From: Strigamia acuminata
Lineage: Eukaryota; Arthropoda; Chilopoda; Geophilomorpha; Linotaeniidae
Assembly: GCA_949358305.1 (NCBI GenBank)
Contig: OX442314.1
Coordinates: forward strand, 5,769,087 to 5,833,086
DNA: 64,000 bases
Direction: 5' to 3'
Made by a program: the position numbers and the translations under genes
Notes under the pieces: model-generated
Told to the model about the DNA's origin: nothing
The model's input: the letters and a program-made list of their open reading frames with translations, nothing else
The model's database searches: none
Part shown: in pieces, positions 33,012 to 44,331 of the stretch
Layout: each line of letters begins with the position of its first letter
How positions within the stretch are numbered: the first letter of the stretch is position 1

Positions 33012-33657
33012 ATCGAAGAAAAGTGTAGAAGGGGTTTTGAAACCTAATATGTAATGCTTCCCTGCATTACAAATGTTTACTTGTTTACTGCCAACTTATC
33101 ACCGCCAAAATAATACACTAAATCCTAAAACCGTCAATTTTTTTTCTATTATTTGCTGTTCTTTCCTATTTTTTTTGGTAATTTTTGATGATTTTCTGTT
33201 ATTTTCTGTTATTTTCGGTAATTTTTTGTTGTTATTTGGTGTTACTTTAGGTTATTTTGATAATTTTCAGCTATTTTTTTTTTTTAATTTTTTTTTAATT
33301 TTTGGTTGCTGGTATTTTGGATTATTTGCTGTGATTTTCTATTTTTCGGGTATTTTTTTTTAAATTTTGGTTGCTGGTATTTTGGATTATTTGCTGTGAT
33401 TTTCTATTTTTCGGGTAATTTTCACTAAAAACCATGATGAAATCGCAAATCGGTGTTGGAATTTCTGTTCTTGTTTGTCGTTGATGACGTAAAAATAATG
33501 TCACATAGTGGCGGTATCTATAAACTTTGGAAAATCGTAATGGCGGAACAATTACTGCTCGGTTCGAATTTCAACAGTGGTTTTAAACAATATCACGTAA
33601 GTTATTCATTTAAAACGGGTACATAACCGTTTTTAAGGCTATTTCAAAGCTATGAGA
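33012..33657. other. Unpaired centre of E
   Basis: T-rich, low-complexity sequence with no gene. Includes a direct duplication of about 55 bp (from TTTTGGTTGCTGG) at about 33298-33352 and 33365-33419. Confidence 0.6.
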
Positions 33658-33662
33658 GAAAT

Positions 33663-33783
33663 TGAAGAGTCAGATATACAGTGGAGCTTTCATATGTTCA
33701 TACACTCATCTTGAATTTTTAATAATACACGTTTCATACATAGTTACCAAAATACATTGTTAATTTAAAGTATTGTTCCAACA
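33663..33783 (-). repeat. Copia C 3' LTR
   Basis: 121 bp, TGTTGGAACA...CTTCA in sense. A purine-rich tract (GAAGGGCGAGAA, 33784-33795 in sense) abuts it and overlaps the pol stop codon. Confidence 0.93.
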
Positions 33784-33793
33784 TTCTCGCCCT

Positions 33794-36700
33794 TCATCGT
33801 AACGGTGAATCACATAGTCGCAAATTAATAAAATCCTTTGTGGTGATCAATTTCAAACCACCTGTTGCCTTAGTCATAATATCTGCAGGCATCTCTTCTG
33901 TAGACATATAGTTGATGTCATAAGTTCCGTCTTGAACATCTTCACGTAAGAATAATACTCTCCTGTGAAAGTGTTTTGTGCGCCCATGGTACTGGGGGTT
34001 CTTAGTGAGGGCGATGGCGGCTTGATTATCAGAAAAGATTTGAATCGGTCTTTGAATTAAATTGGTCATTTCAAGCTGTTCCAGCAATGATGTTATCCAT
34101 TTCAGTTCTTTTGCTAACTCTACCATTGCTACAAATTCCGATTCACATGTTGATAAGGCAATTAGCTTTTGCTTCTTTGATTGCCAAGTGATGGTTGAAT
34201 TTCCCAGCATGGTGATAAATCCTGCATAACTCTTTGCATCAACCGAGGCACTGTTCCAAGATGCATCGGCATATCCTCGCAATAATCCAAATCCCTGAGA
34301 ATAAATTAACGACAAATCAGCCGTTCCTTTTAAATAGCGAAGGATCTTCTTTGCTGCTGTCCAGTGAGCGTCATGCGGATTCTGCAACCACTGCGATAGA
34401 TAGGATACCGCATAAGCGATATCTGGTCGAGTAGCTTGAGCTAAGTAGGATAAAGAGCCAATTAATTCTCGATAGGGCTCGTTAGTTAATGGTGATCCGA
34501 GCGGATAATTAGGGTCCTCCAGCTTCTGGGATGGGTCCATGGGTGCTCTACTTGTCTTTGCATTCATCATGTTGAATTTAAGCAAGACCTCAAATATATA
34601 CTTGGATTGGTCCAACAAAAGTGCATACGGATGGGTCTGTCGCCTAATCCTGATGCCCAAAATCTCTGTGACTTCTCCAAGGTCGATCAGATTAACTTGC
34701 TTCATCACTTTCCCCATTATCTGATCGAGCATCCGTGTGGCGTTAGTTGCCGGCATCAAATCGTCGACATAAGTGCCCATTATTATGATGTCGGTACCAT
34801 TTTTCCACAGATGAACGCATGGATCAACCACCAACTTCTTAAATCCCGCTTGTGCAAGTACCTTGTTCAGGGCTTCATGCCAAGCGCGGCCTGCCTGAGG
34901 TAAACCATAAACTGCTTTATTTAGGAGCCAAACATCGTTTTCTCGCCCAGGTTGAATAAAACCTTGAGGTTGCTCCATGTAGACTACCTCCTTCAATTTC
35001 GCATGAAGGTATGCTGATTTGACATCGTAGTGCTTGACTATAAAGCCAAACATTGCAGCAATGGCTAAGATAATTCTGATGGTAGCCAATCGAGCCACAG
35101 GGGAAAAGGACTCTGAATAGTCAATGCCCTTGTGGACATTGTAGCCTTGAACAACTAGACGGGCTTTATATTTCTTCTTGAACTTGTATACCCAGCGAGA
35201 GCCAATTACTTTTGCATCCTGTGGTCTTGGAACCAAAGTCCAAGTATTTTGTTGGGTGTGGGAGGCTAATTCCTCTTCCATAGCCTTTACCCATTGGCTT
35301 GCCTGGTCAGATGTCACTGCCTCAGCAAATGTCTTTGGTTCATGTATTGGGACTTCAACCTGTGGGTTGGTGTTCACCACATGTGCTCGCTGGTTCTCCC
35401 AACGTTGTGTGCGATGCTGTCGCCAATCGATTGCCTGATAAGGCTGGACCTGACGTCGTATCCTTGAAGGATATCTCCGTTCTGGACCCGGTGTCGGTCT
35501 GGTGGGTTGTTGAAAAACAACTGGGGGTTGGGAGCTTACATCTCCCTCAGGTATGTACACCATTTCTGGTTCATGATCAGGTTTTACATTCTGTCCTGAT
35601 AATAATTCCATTTCCAATCTGGACTCATTGAACTTAACATCTCGTGCCACAATGATATTATTAGTATCTTGGTCATAAAACTTCCAGCCCGGCTTCAACA
35701 AGGGATAGCCCATGAAAATGACCGGTTTAGCACGAGAATCCAACTTATTCCTATGTTGCTTTGGGACCCATGCGTAAGCAATAGTGCCAAAAATCCTCAT
35801 ATTAGATATATCTGGTTTTCTTCCAGTAAGTCTTTCATAGGGTGTCTCGCCCGGAAACCTACGTGTTGGTGAGCGATTCATTGCATATGCGGCACATGCC
35901 GCAGCTTCAGCCCAAAACTTGTATGGCAACTTGGAATCATTCAATAGTGTCCTTGTCTTGTCAAGGAGGGATCTATTTGCCCTTTCAGAGACTCTATTTT
36001 GGGATGGACTATAGATGACGGTAGTTTGATGTTGAATTCCTCTTGTGTCCAAGATTGCCCTGAAGTGTTGATTTAAAAATTCAGTCCCGTTGTCTGAACG
36101 GACCATCTTGACTTTAGCTTCGAACTTATTTTGATGTGTGTCTATAAATTGTTCAAAAACACTCGAAGTCTCAGCCTTTGAGACCAAAAAACGAGGAAAC
36201 AAACACCTTGAATAGTCATCTACAATCATGAAGATATACTCTGATCTTCCAATTGAAGGGTGTGGCATGGGACCACACAGGTCTACGTGAAGCATCTGTA
36301 GCGGTCCACTGGCTCTAATTGATGGTGCAGGCAAAAATGGGCTTCTGGTGTGCTTTGCTGTCACACATTCCTCACACAATGTCCATTTATGAACTTTATC
36401 AATTGTCATCCCTGTCACCATATTTTTCTTTACTAAATCCTTTAAGGCACGATTGTTTATGTGTGCCAACCTGCGGTGCCACAACTCTGATCCCGCCAAT
36501 GAAGGTTGTGATTGAATAGCCATCACTACTGCTTTGTCTTCCATTGTGGGTGCATTGGGGCTTCTTGCTTGTAATCTGAACAATCCCCGATGGGATGAAG
36601 CTTGGAACACTTGTACATTGTCAATTGTAGAAACTGTACAGCCACGGGCTGTAACTGCCACTTTATAGCCCAAATTAGTCATTCTGCTTATTGATAACAG

Positions 36701-37903
36701 GTTACCACTCAATTCAGGCACATAATAGGTGTCTTCCAACTTGAGTACTCTGGCTTGGTCACCAAACCAAATATTTAGCATGATTACACCAGTTCCTGAT
36801 GCTTTAATCTCTCTGCCATCAGCCAATGAAACCATCTTGGCAAATGAGTCATCTAATGTTGTGAATAAACTCCTGTCTCCACTCATATGTGAAGTTGCAC
36901 CCGAATCCAGGTACCATATGTAAGGGTCAAATTGTTCTTGGTCTATTAAAAGTTCGTTCTCCCTGTCCACATGAGCAGGGTCACTGTCCGTTGCAACAAG
37001 AGCGAACTGTGGTGTTTGATCTTCCACATCTGTCACTCGCTTGGATGTGGACGGTCCAGATGATCCTCGTCCTCGGGGAACCCAAGGTCTTGACCGGGGA
37101 GGAAAACCACGATTGGCAGATGTAGATGGCTGAGTGTCTTGGTTCTGCTGGGGTGGGCGGCGACAATCCACTTGTCTATGGCCTGGAATCCCACAATTCC
37201 AACATTTGAGTTGGGTTCGACCTCTGGCTGGTCTGCCACCTCTGCCTCGTTGATAAGAGGTTACACCTCGTACCCAATTGGCACTCTCCAACTTTGGAGT
37301 TGTCTGTTGTGGCTTTCTTGCTTCCTCAGCCAATAAGGCACGTTGCAAAACTTGAATTGTCATTGCTGCCACTCCCAGTACATCACAGCTGCGTACAACA
37401 TTAATATAATCAGCAGTTAATCCTTTCAAGATGTGTGAGCAAAGTTCTGGTTCTTCAGTCACTATTCCCAATGATTGGAGTTCCTGAGCTACTGCTGTGG
37501 CACGCCCAATGTATTCCAGAATTGTCTCTCTAGGTTTCATCTGAATTCTTCCCAAGTCAGTTTTTAATTGAACTTTTAATTCTGCTAAGACACCTTGGTT
37601 CTGGACTTGCAATTTCTCCCATGCTTCTGCTGCAGTAACAACATTCATCACATATTTCATTTGAGTAGCATCTATTGTGGATAAAATTGTATTCAGCACT
37701 TCCACATCTTTAACCTGCCATTCATCCAATCTGGTATTGAAAGTTTTCTCATCTTCAGTTATCAATTTAATAGGCATCACAGGTGCTGCAGTTGGATCCC
37801 ACTTGTGTTTGGATCTCAGTAGAATTGCCACTCTAAATTTCCATGCACCATAGTTTCTGCCATTCAACTTCTCAACTGGAATTACAAATTGATCTGCCAT
37901 CAT
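33794..37903 (-). CDS. Copia C gag-pol polyprotein, intact
   Basis: 1369 residues from ATG 37903 (MMADQF; the frame is open a little upstream without an ATG). Order: UBN2-type gag; zinc knuckle CWNCGIPGHRQVDC near residue 235; protease with LDSGATSHM near 333; integrase with its HHCC domain at about 485-530 and D,D,E at about 539 (HVDLCGP), 599 (RSDNGTEF) and 640 (SERANR); reverse transcriptase with YVDD near 1048; RNase H with GYADASW near 1213, then SDNQAAI and ADIMTKA. The order IN before RT defines copia. Length and all catalytic residues are normal. Gag and Pol share one frame, so Gag excess must come from another mechanism. Confidence 0.96.
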   Translation of the reverse strand: MMADQFVIPVEKLNGRNYGAWKFRVAILLRSKHKWDPTAAPVMPIKLITEDEKTFNTRLDEWQVKDVEVLNTILSTIDATQMKYVMNVVTAAEAWEKLQVQNQGVLAELKVQLKTDLGRIQMKPRETILEYIGRATAVAQELQSLGIVTEEPELCSHILKGLTADYINVVRSCDVLGVAAMTIQVLQRALLAEEARKPQQTTPKLESANWVRGVTSYQRGRGGRPARGRTQLKCWNCGIPGHRQVDCRRPPQQNQDTQPSTSANRGFPPRSRPWVPRGRGSSGPSTSKRVTDVEDQTPQFALVATDSDPAHVDRENELLIDQEQFDPYIWYLDSGATSHMSGDRSLFTTLDDSFAKMVSLADGREIKASGTGVIMLNIWFGDQARVLKLEDTYYVPELSGNLLSISRMTNLGYKVAVTARGCTVSTIDNVQVFQASSHRGLFRLQARSPNAPTMEDKAVVMAIQSQPSLAGSELWHRRLAHINNRALKDLVKKNMVTGMTIDKVHKWTLCEECVTAKHTRSPFLPAPSIRASGPLQMLHVDLCGPMPHPSIGRSEYIFMIVDDYSRCLFPRFLVSKAETSSVFEQFIDTHQNKFEAKVKMVRSDNGTEFLNQHFRAILDTRGIQHQTTVIYSPSQNRVSERANRSLLDKTRTLLNDSKLPYKFWAEAAACAAYAMNRSPTRRFPGETPYERLTGRKPDISNMRIFGTIAYAWVPKQHRNKLDSRAKPVIFMGYPLLKPGWKFYDQDTNNIIVARDVKFNESRLEMELLSGQNVKPDHEPEMVYIPEGDVSSQPPVVFQQPTRPTPGPERRYPSRIRRQVQPYQAIDWRQHRTQRWENQRAHVVNTNPQVEVPIHEPKTFAEAVTSDQASQWVKAMEEELASHTQQNTWTLVPRPQDAKVIGSRWVYKFKKKYKARLVVQGYNVHKGIDYSESFSPVARLATIRIILAIAAMFGFIVKHYDVKSAYLHAKLKEVVYMEQPQGFIQPGRENDVWLLNKAVYGLPQAGRAWHEALNKVLAQAGFKKLVVDPCVHLWKNGTDIIIMGTYVDDLMPATNATRMLDQIMGKVMKQVNLIDLGEVTEILGIRIRRQTHPYALLLDQSKYIFEVLLKFNMMNAKTSRAPMDPSQKLEDPNYPLGSPLTNEPYRELIGSLSYLAQATRPDIAYAVSYLSQWLQNPHDAHWTAAKKILRYLKGTADLSLIYSQGFGLLRGYADASWNSASVDAKSYAGFITMLGNSTITWQSKKQKLIALSTCESEFVAMVELAKELKWITSLLEQLEMTNLIQRPIQIFSDNQAAIALTKNPQYHGRTKHFHRRVLFLREDVQDGTYDINYMSTEEMPADIMTKATGGLKLITTKDFINLRLCDSPLR

Positions 37904-38108
37904 TTCCTCAGAAATAGCACGTAAAATCAACTAATCAGTCCAGGGCTTAATGTTGCACAGGCTTATCACTCAGGCAATTCTGGGCCTAATTCTCATGGAA
38001 CATTTAAAACTGCATTAAAACTTCAGATTTCCAACCTTTCTTCACAATATGCAATTGTTCAGCCAAAAAAACAGTCCATATTTCACATAATAAATTTGTG
38101 TCTGGGCT

Positions 38109-38137
38109 CAGTGGAAGCGTGCTGGGCCCATAACCCA
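38109..38137 (-). other. Primer binding site matching an internal half of tRNA-iMet
   Basis: The plus strand carries 29 bases equal to the D-arm and anticodon-arm part of metazoan initiator tRNA-Met, including CAT in GGGCCCATAACCC. It directly abuts the 5' LTR. This is the half-tRNA priming known from Drosophila copia. Confidence 0.9.
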
Positions 38138-38258
38138 TGAAGAGTCAGATATACAGTGGAGCTTTCATATGTTCATACACTCATCTTGAATTTTTAATAA
38201 TACACGTTTCATACATAGTTACCAAAATACATTGTTAATTTAAAGTATTGTTCCAACA
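38138..38258 (-). repeat. Copia C 5' LTR
   Basis: 121 bp, identical by eye to 33663-33783. Confidence 0.93.
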
Positions 38259-39654
38259 GAAATTTTTTATTTCGGTTAGTTTTTTAAAATATATTTTTTT
38301 TAAATTTTCCACCCAGTTGTCCATTTTCATTACATTACATTACGTTTCGGTCACGGCTTCCGCCAGATGGCGCTCCGGTTTACTTATTATTGTGCCGTAA
38401 TTTGCTGTTTTTTCCCTTTTAACTACATTTAATTAAAAAAACTAACGACGCCATCGTTTTCAGCAGCAAATTACACTTAGGAAATCTTATTTAAACATTA
38501 AAATTGTTGAGTTTTAAAAATCAGTCTTTTTCAAATTTCCCACCAAATTTGTCATGTGGTCACCGACTTTGGTGGATCGTAATGGTACTTTTTCTTGACC
38601 AAATCGAAAAGTAAAATACGCAGGCAGGTGGAGATTTTGATTTCCAGTCGAATGAGACTGGTTTAAAAATTTACAAATCTCATTTCGAGATAGAAAAGAG
38701 CATTTTTTGGTTTGCATTTCTGCTTCCATTATTGCGATTTTTAAATCTATTAATTTTTTTATTGTTTGTTATGATGTTAAATGAAAATACATGAAATTTC
38801 AGAATAAAAATTCCAATAGTTTTTGAGAAAAAAAAATAAAAATACTTTTGGAGGTCAAAATTGATCCTAGGTTGGGGTGGGGAGGGATAACCAAGAGGAT
38901 AGCACCAGTAACTTCTACCAGAAGAAATGAAACAAAAAGATATATTTTTAGACTTTAAAATATAAGTTTTCAAAAAAAAGAATAATTAATGTTTTAATTG
39001 TTTCTTGGAAGTGTTAAATGTTTTCGTAATATTAATAAGAAAAAAACAACAAAAATGAATAAACAAATCAACAATCAGTTAAAATATAATTTTTGTTGCT
39101 AAATCAAACCTTGCTTCTGTGACCTCGTTAGTGGACATGTGGAAAATGCCCCAAGCCGTTGTTGGCCACCCCTTTGTAGTAAAAAGTAATATAAATAAAA
39201 ACACACTGCACATGAGATTCAGTAGCTGCATTCAAAACTAAAAATACAATTTTAGTTTAAGTGTATTTTAAGTTTAAATTTTGATTTTTTTAAATAATTA
39301 TAATAAATATATACTTACAGTTATGAATAAATTATTAATATAGTTTAATTTAATAAATAGGACTGGAGATGATGTCACTTTTTTTAATTGAAGTAAACCA
39401 CAAAATATTTTAATTTTTGAATGCAGCTACTCGTGCCTTATTTTTCCCTCCTAATAACAACACAATCAATCAATTGATCAAAATCAGAATAACTCTTCCA
39501 ATATGGCGTTAATTTTATCAATGTTGTTAGATAGAATAAAATGAAATGATTGGTTACAAGAATTGGCGGAATTATTTTGATATTGATTGATTGATTGATT
39601 TGTTTATTTGTTCTTTTCTTAAAAACATGATGAAAACGTTTAATCTTTGAAAAA

Positions 39655-40175
39655 ATCACGAAATTTTATTGAAAATCGGTAAAGTTCATCGGAAATCACC
39701 AAAATTTTCAAAAATTGCAAAATCTCATCGGAATTTGCTAAATTTCAACGAAATTCCGTCCAAAACTTTTCTCAATAACTTCAATATTTGTGGTCCTGTT
39801 TTAACTATAAAAACATCATGTGTATATTAACCAATCGATTTCACCTGAGTTTATATACAATTTGACATAGAAATGAACCAAATACACTTGAAATTGGTCA
39901 TTTTCATCCAATGAACCCACCTATTTTAGTGATCCTTCACCTTGCAAGTTCACAAACATTTAAAACACTTAAAAAACAGCATTCTTTAAATAGTTTTCGA
40001 TGAAATTTAGTGATTTTTGAATGAATTTGTATAAAAATTCGCGTTTTCCGAATAGTTTTCGATGAAAATCACAAAATTTCATCGAAAATCGGTAAAGTTC
40101 ATCGGAAATCACCAAAATTTTCAAAAATTGCAAAATCTCATCGGAATTTGCTAAATTTCAACGAAATTCCGTCCA
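39655..40175. repeat. Duplication within the right arm of E
   Basis: A block of about 115 bp (containing CGGTAAAGTTCATCGGAAAT) occurs at about 39655-39770 and again at 40065-40175. The left arm has it once (about 31310-31415). The 300 bp between the copies has no left-arm partner. Confidence 0.7.
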
Positions 40176-40259
40176 GTTAGAGTTACAAATAAAGGTCACT
40201 TTGAATTAAACAAACCAAATCGTTCGCTCGAGACTCACAAGCACTTTAAATACACACTA

Positions 40260-40432
40260 AACTCTATTCCAAAAAGTATTACAAATACTCCCATTGGTTG
40301 GTTGGTTGAGACACATTAAAAATCTTCGCACAAGTCTACTGGAATCTGAAAACAGCATCATATTCAAGACACAACTGAACTGTGAATCTCCCAACCAATG
40401 GGAGTATTTGTAATACTTTTTGGAATAGAGTT
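40260..40432. mobile_element. Tc1/mariner-type MITE in the right arm of E
   Basis: 173 bp with inverted ends of about 42 bp (AACTCTATTCCAAAAAGTAT...) and TA duplications at 40258-40259 and 40433-40434. The left arm keeps the empty site with a single TA at 31214-31215. Confidence 0.9.
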
Positions 40433-40442
40433 TAGGCGCGTT

Positions 40443-41020
40443 CAATTTCAATTCGCCGTTGGAAACGCAAAACCCTTTCCAATGGCAAATTTCAACCAAC
40501 ACATATTCGTCATTGGAAACGTTTTTGCGTTTCCAAAGGCGAATTTCAACCTACACGTATTCGCCATTGGAAACGTTTTTGCGTTTCCAACGGCGAATTT
40601 CAACCTACACGTATTCGCCATTGGGAACGTTTTTGCGTTTCCAACGGCGAATTTCAACCTACACGTATTCGCCATTGGAAACGTTTTTGCGTTTCCAACG
40701 GCGAATTTCAACCTACACGTATTCGCCATTGGAAACGTTTTTGCGTTTCCAACGGCGAATTTCAATCTACACCTATTCGCCATTAGACACGTTTTTGCGT
40801 TTCCAACGGCGAATTTCAACACGCACATATTCGCCATTGGAAACGTTTCTGCGTTTCCAATGGCGAATCGGTTACCAATTCGCCATTAGAAAGGTCCAAA
40901 AGCAGTCCCAATGGCGAATTGGGAGAAATTTGCCATTGGGACTGCTTTGGACAGAATAAAGTCAAAATTCGCCTTTCGTCCGAATGGCCAGATTCGCCCT
41001 TGGACGATTCGCCGTTGGAA
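40443..41020. repeat. 54 bp hairpin tandem array, right tip of E
   Basis: Inverted counterpart of the left array, about seven units with more point changes. Ends in GTTGGAACGGCACCC. Confidence 0.92.
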
Positions 41021-41035
41021 CGGCACCCCTCAAAA

Positions 41036-44000
41036 AAGATGCTGTTTGGCATTGGAACGAAGCGCAACAAGAAGCTTTTGATTATCTTAAAGATCAAATA
41101 GCGACTCCAACGCTAAAGAGGCGTTTTCCCAGCTGGAAGAAGCCATTCATCCTCCAAACAGATGCAAGCTACTCCGGTTTGGGGTCGGCTTTAATGCAAC
41201 TAAATGACGCAGGAGAAAGAATTCCAATAGCTTTCGCTTCTCGTGCACTTAACAGTGCTGAAAAAAACTATAATGTGACTGAAATTGAGTGCCTAGCAGC
41301 CGTGTGGGCGGTGAAACGTTTCCGCGCTTATCTAGAAATGATGCCATTTTATTTAGAGAGTGACCATCGTTCATTAAAGTGGTTATTTCAACAAAGAGAA
41401 CCAACTGGCCGACTTGCCCGTTGGGTACTCTCGTTAAGCGAGTACAAATTCACTTTCCTGCACTGCTCAGGATGTAAGAATCGAGTGGCGGACGCCTTAA
41501 GCAGAGCACCAGTCGATCCACCCGAACACGACGAGGAAGATGACAGTCCACTCGTCGATGAAGCCTGTTACACAGCATATTTTGATGACTGTAATCAGTG
41601 GCCAGCATTGTCCATAATTACTGAGTTGCCAAAAGACATTAATAGACAATTTAAGAAAATGTTCAAAGATAAATTCATTAAATCAACTTTAATTTCAGCC
41701 ATTTCACCAACTAAGTCGAAGAAAGGAAAAAGAAAATCCCTCATTCCTCGTCGAATTCCGGGAACTTCAACACCATCAAATGCGCCAACTCAAATTGCGC
41801 AACCCACTTCAACAGCTGCGTCAACGCCAGTCGCGCAACCAACTCAACAGACAACTCCAGTTACAGTACCAGTAATTTCACCTAACTCTCCACCAGTTCG
41901 TGTTTCAGTGCCACTTCGAGCGCGCAGACAACCTTCGTTGATACCGATATTAACGAAGAAAAGAGGACGACCACGTAAAATTATGATAATTCCAGTGCTC
42001 TCCCCTCGCGCCAAACGTGCTATTGCGACAAGGACTCGGGCTAGATTAAGAGATCCCACTTTAGTTCCAAAAATATCTCCAAAACTACCGAGATATGGAG
42101 CTAATATAAAGAAATGGAAACAACCAAAATTATTAAAAGCACAGAGAGTCGGAAAAGGTAAAAGGACGCCGAAAGCACCTCGTTCAGTGATTTCACCCAT
42201 TCCCACCACCATTCCTAGTCCTATTCCTGTTCCCATTCCTACTCCTACGCTCCCTGACCAACCCAGTTCTCCAAGCAAATCAGAAATTTCCATTCCTCCA
42301 ACACCAACTCCCCTCACTTCAAAACCAAAAGGAATACCCAGGAAATCATCTGGAATCCCTTCTCATATTTTACCTCCTCGTAAAAAACCCGTTACTACAC
42401 CACTTCCTATTTCCAAAATACCAACTCCACCAATTCCTAGGCCTAAAGGACGACCCCGAAAGTCAGCTGGAATTCCTTCTCATATTTTGCCACCAAAACC
42501 AAAACCTACACCAAAATCAACGCCTATCCAAATTCCAAATTTTCCGACACCTTCTCCCACACAACCCATCCCAATATCACAATCTCCTATTCCTCCAACC
42601 TCTCCTGTGTCTTCGCCGTCGACGACAACTGATGTGGCACCAACTATGCCACCAGTGTTTGACCCCGGACCAGGACCTTCTGGACAACACCACCCCGATG
42701 GATATACTTCCGAGCCGGACTCTGATACTTCGTCATCAGACACTGACAGTTTTAGTCCAATCCGGGACTTTCCTTCGCCGGTGGAATATCCAGTGCCAAG
42801 AGGTGGAATACCTCGAACTCCGACAAGGTTACGCCCGAGATCTGAACGAACATTTACCGGATCAGACAGAAGGCTCACCGAAGCAGAGCAGCAAGCTGAA
42901 TTGGAACACGATCCACCTATTGAACATCCACCCTTTGAAATGCTGCCAGACGCCGCTGAAATAATAGCCGCACAGAGACAAGATCCATGGTCGCGTGAGT
43001 TGATATACTACTTGACTGCTCAAATGCTGCCGGTCGATCCAGTCGAAGCTGCGCAAGTTCAAAAAGACGCGCAAAATTTTGGTATGCATAAAGATATGTT
43101 GTGTCGTTTTCCACCAGTTCATATTAATGAAATACGCAAGAGGCGTCAAATTTATCTCCCCTTGGAGTTGCGCGAACGATATTTCCGCGCAATGCATTAC
43201 CCTCCTGTAGTGGGACACATGGGAAGAGAAAAAACCCTCCATCGTTTAAAGACGCGTGTATATTGGCCTAAAATGAGAGAAGATGTTCAAACATGGATCC
43301 AGGTTTGCGAGGCTTGTCAGCGCGCGAAACCATTAAATCGCCTGCCTTATGGCAAAATGATAATGTCGAGAGCGCGCCACTTGTTCTCCGCAATATACAT
43401 TGATTACTATGGCAAGAAACCACGTTCAGTGGGCGGCCATTGCTATGCCTTTGTAATGGTCGATTCAGCGAGTCGTTGGTTAGACGTAAGACTGACGGAA
43501 GATTCCACCATTGCAACTTCAGTTGCGCAAATTCAGAAATTTACGAAACGCTGGGGTTTCCCCAAAATCATTATCAGCGACAATGCCCCCGCGTTCAGGT
43601 CACCTGAGTTTCGCAGCCAAATCCAGCAATTAGGCGCAGTAAACCGCTACACTGCCGCGTACCACCCCCAAGGCAATATTGCCGAACGCCTGAACCAATC
43701 CTTAAAAAACTGCATTTTAGCTTACATAGACGACCACGACAGGTGGGATGTAAATATCGGTTATTTTGTTTTGGCAATCAATTCGGCGTACCAAATTTCG
43801 TTAAAGTATTCTCCATTTAAGCTGGTTACCGGCCAAGAAGCCAGATTCCCTGGTGATATTGATAGTGACACAGATGACGGGGAACCTTTACCACCATCTG
43901 AGGCTGAAAACCTTCATGAGCAAATGCGCACCATGCGAGAAAGGGCGATGAACAATTTGCGCGAATCCCAGATCCGCCACAAAAAATGGTTCGATTTAAA

Positions 44001-44331
44001 ACGTCGCGCTCATGACTTTCGCCCTGGCGATTGGGTAACGTTGCGCAATCGACAACCCTCTTCCGCCGACAGACAGTTTGCAGCAGGCTTACGCCAGCGG
44101 ACTGAAGGAGTCTACATCATTCATAAATTGGTGGGCCCCAACACTGTCATCTTAATGGACCAAAATGGCAGAAAAACACAACCGTACAACGTTGTAGAGC
44201 TTCGCCATTGGCATTTTGCGCAAATTAATTTCCTAACCTTAAAAGATGTCGAAATTATCGACAAGCATGTCGAAAATTATACTGCTAACACACTAGATAT
44301 TTTCACTGCTTATTTTCTTTCTTTTAAATAA
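41036..44331 (+). CDS. pol: B pol, C-terminal part (RNase H, proline/AT-hook linker, integrase)
   Basis: Continues the pol frame after E. RNase H begins near 41150 (TDASYSGLGSAL, NVTEIECLAAVWA, VADALSRAP). Between RNase H and integrase is an unusually long linker (about 41520-42900) rich in Pro, Thr and Ser. It carries basic GRPRK cores at 41964-41980 (KRGRPRK) and 42445-42462 (KGRPRKS), and a degenerate one near 42328 (KGIPRKS), which look like AT-hooks. The last two sit in a duplicated cassette ending SGIPSHILPP. Integrase follows: HHCC at about 43215-43320, then Asp near 43400 (YIDYYG), Asp near 43574 (SDNAPAF) and Glu near 43684 (NIAERLNQ), and a C-terminal SH3-like end (FRPGDWVTLRN). The frame is intact to TAA. 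Confidence 0.9.

Larger units (their letters stand above)
33663..38258 (-). mobile_element. Intact copia retrotransposon C
   Basis: 4596 bp Ty1/copia element in the loop of E, on the minus strand. LTRs of 121 bp (33663-33783 and 38138-38258) appear identical. 5 bp target duplication GAAAT at 33658-33662 and 38259-38263. Primer site, one full gag-pol frame and polypurine tract are all present. This is the only element in the window that looks fully competent. Confidence 0.95.
30524..41028. mobile_element. Foldback element E with long inverted arms
   Basis: 10505 bp insertion in B pol flanked by a 7 bp duplication, CTCAAAA, at 30517-30523 and 41029-41035. The pol frame is exactly restored across it. 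Long inverted arms: 30524-33011 and 38264-41028. The outer tips are arrays of hairpin units; the inner 1.8 kb is unique-sequence inverted repeat. The unpaired centre is only about 650 bp (33012-33657) plus the copia insertion. No transposase is present, so E is non-autonomous. Architecture recalls Drosophila FB and Galileo elements. The arms differ by several later insertions and duplications. Confidence 0.88.

Noticed and set aside
38109-38137. A tRNA-iMet gene
   Set aside because: Only the D-arm to anticodon-arm half is present and it abuts a copia LTR, so it is a primer binding site.
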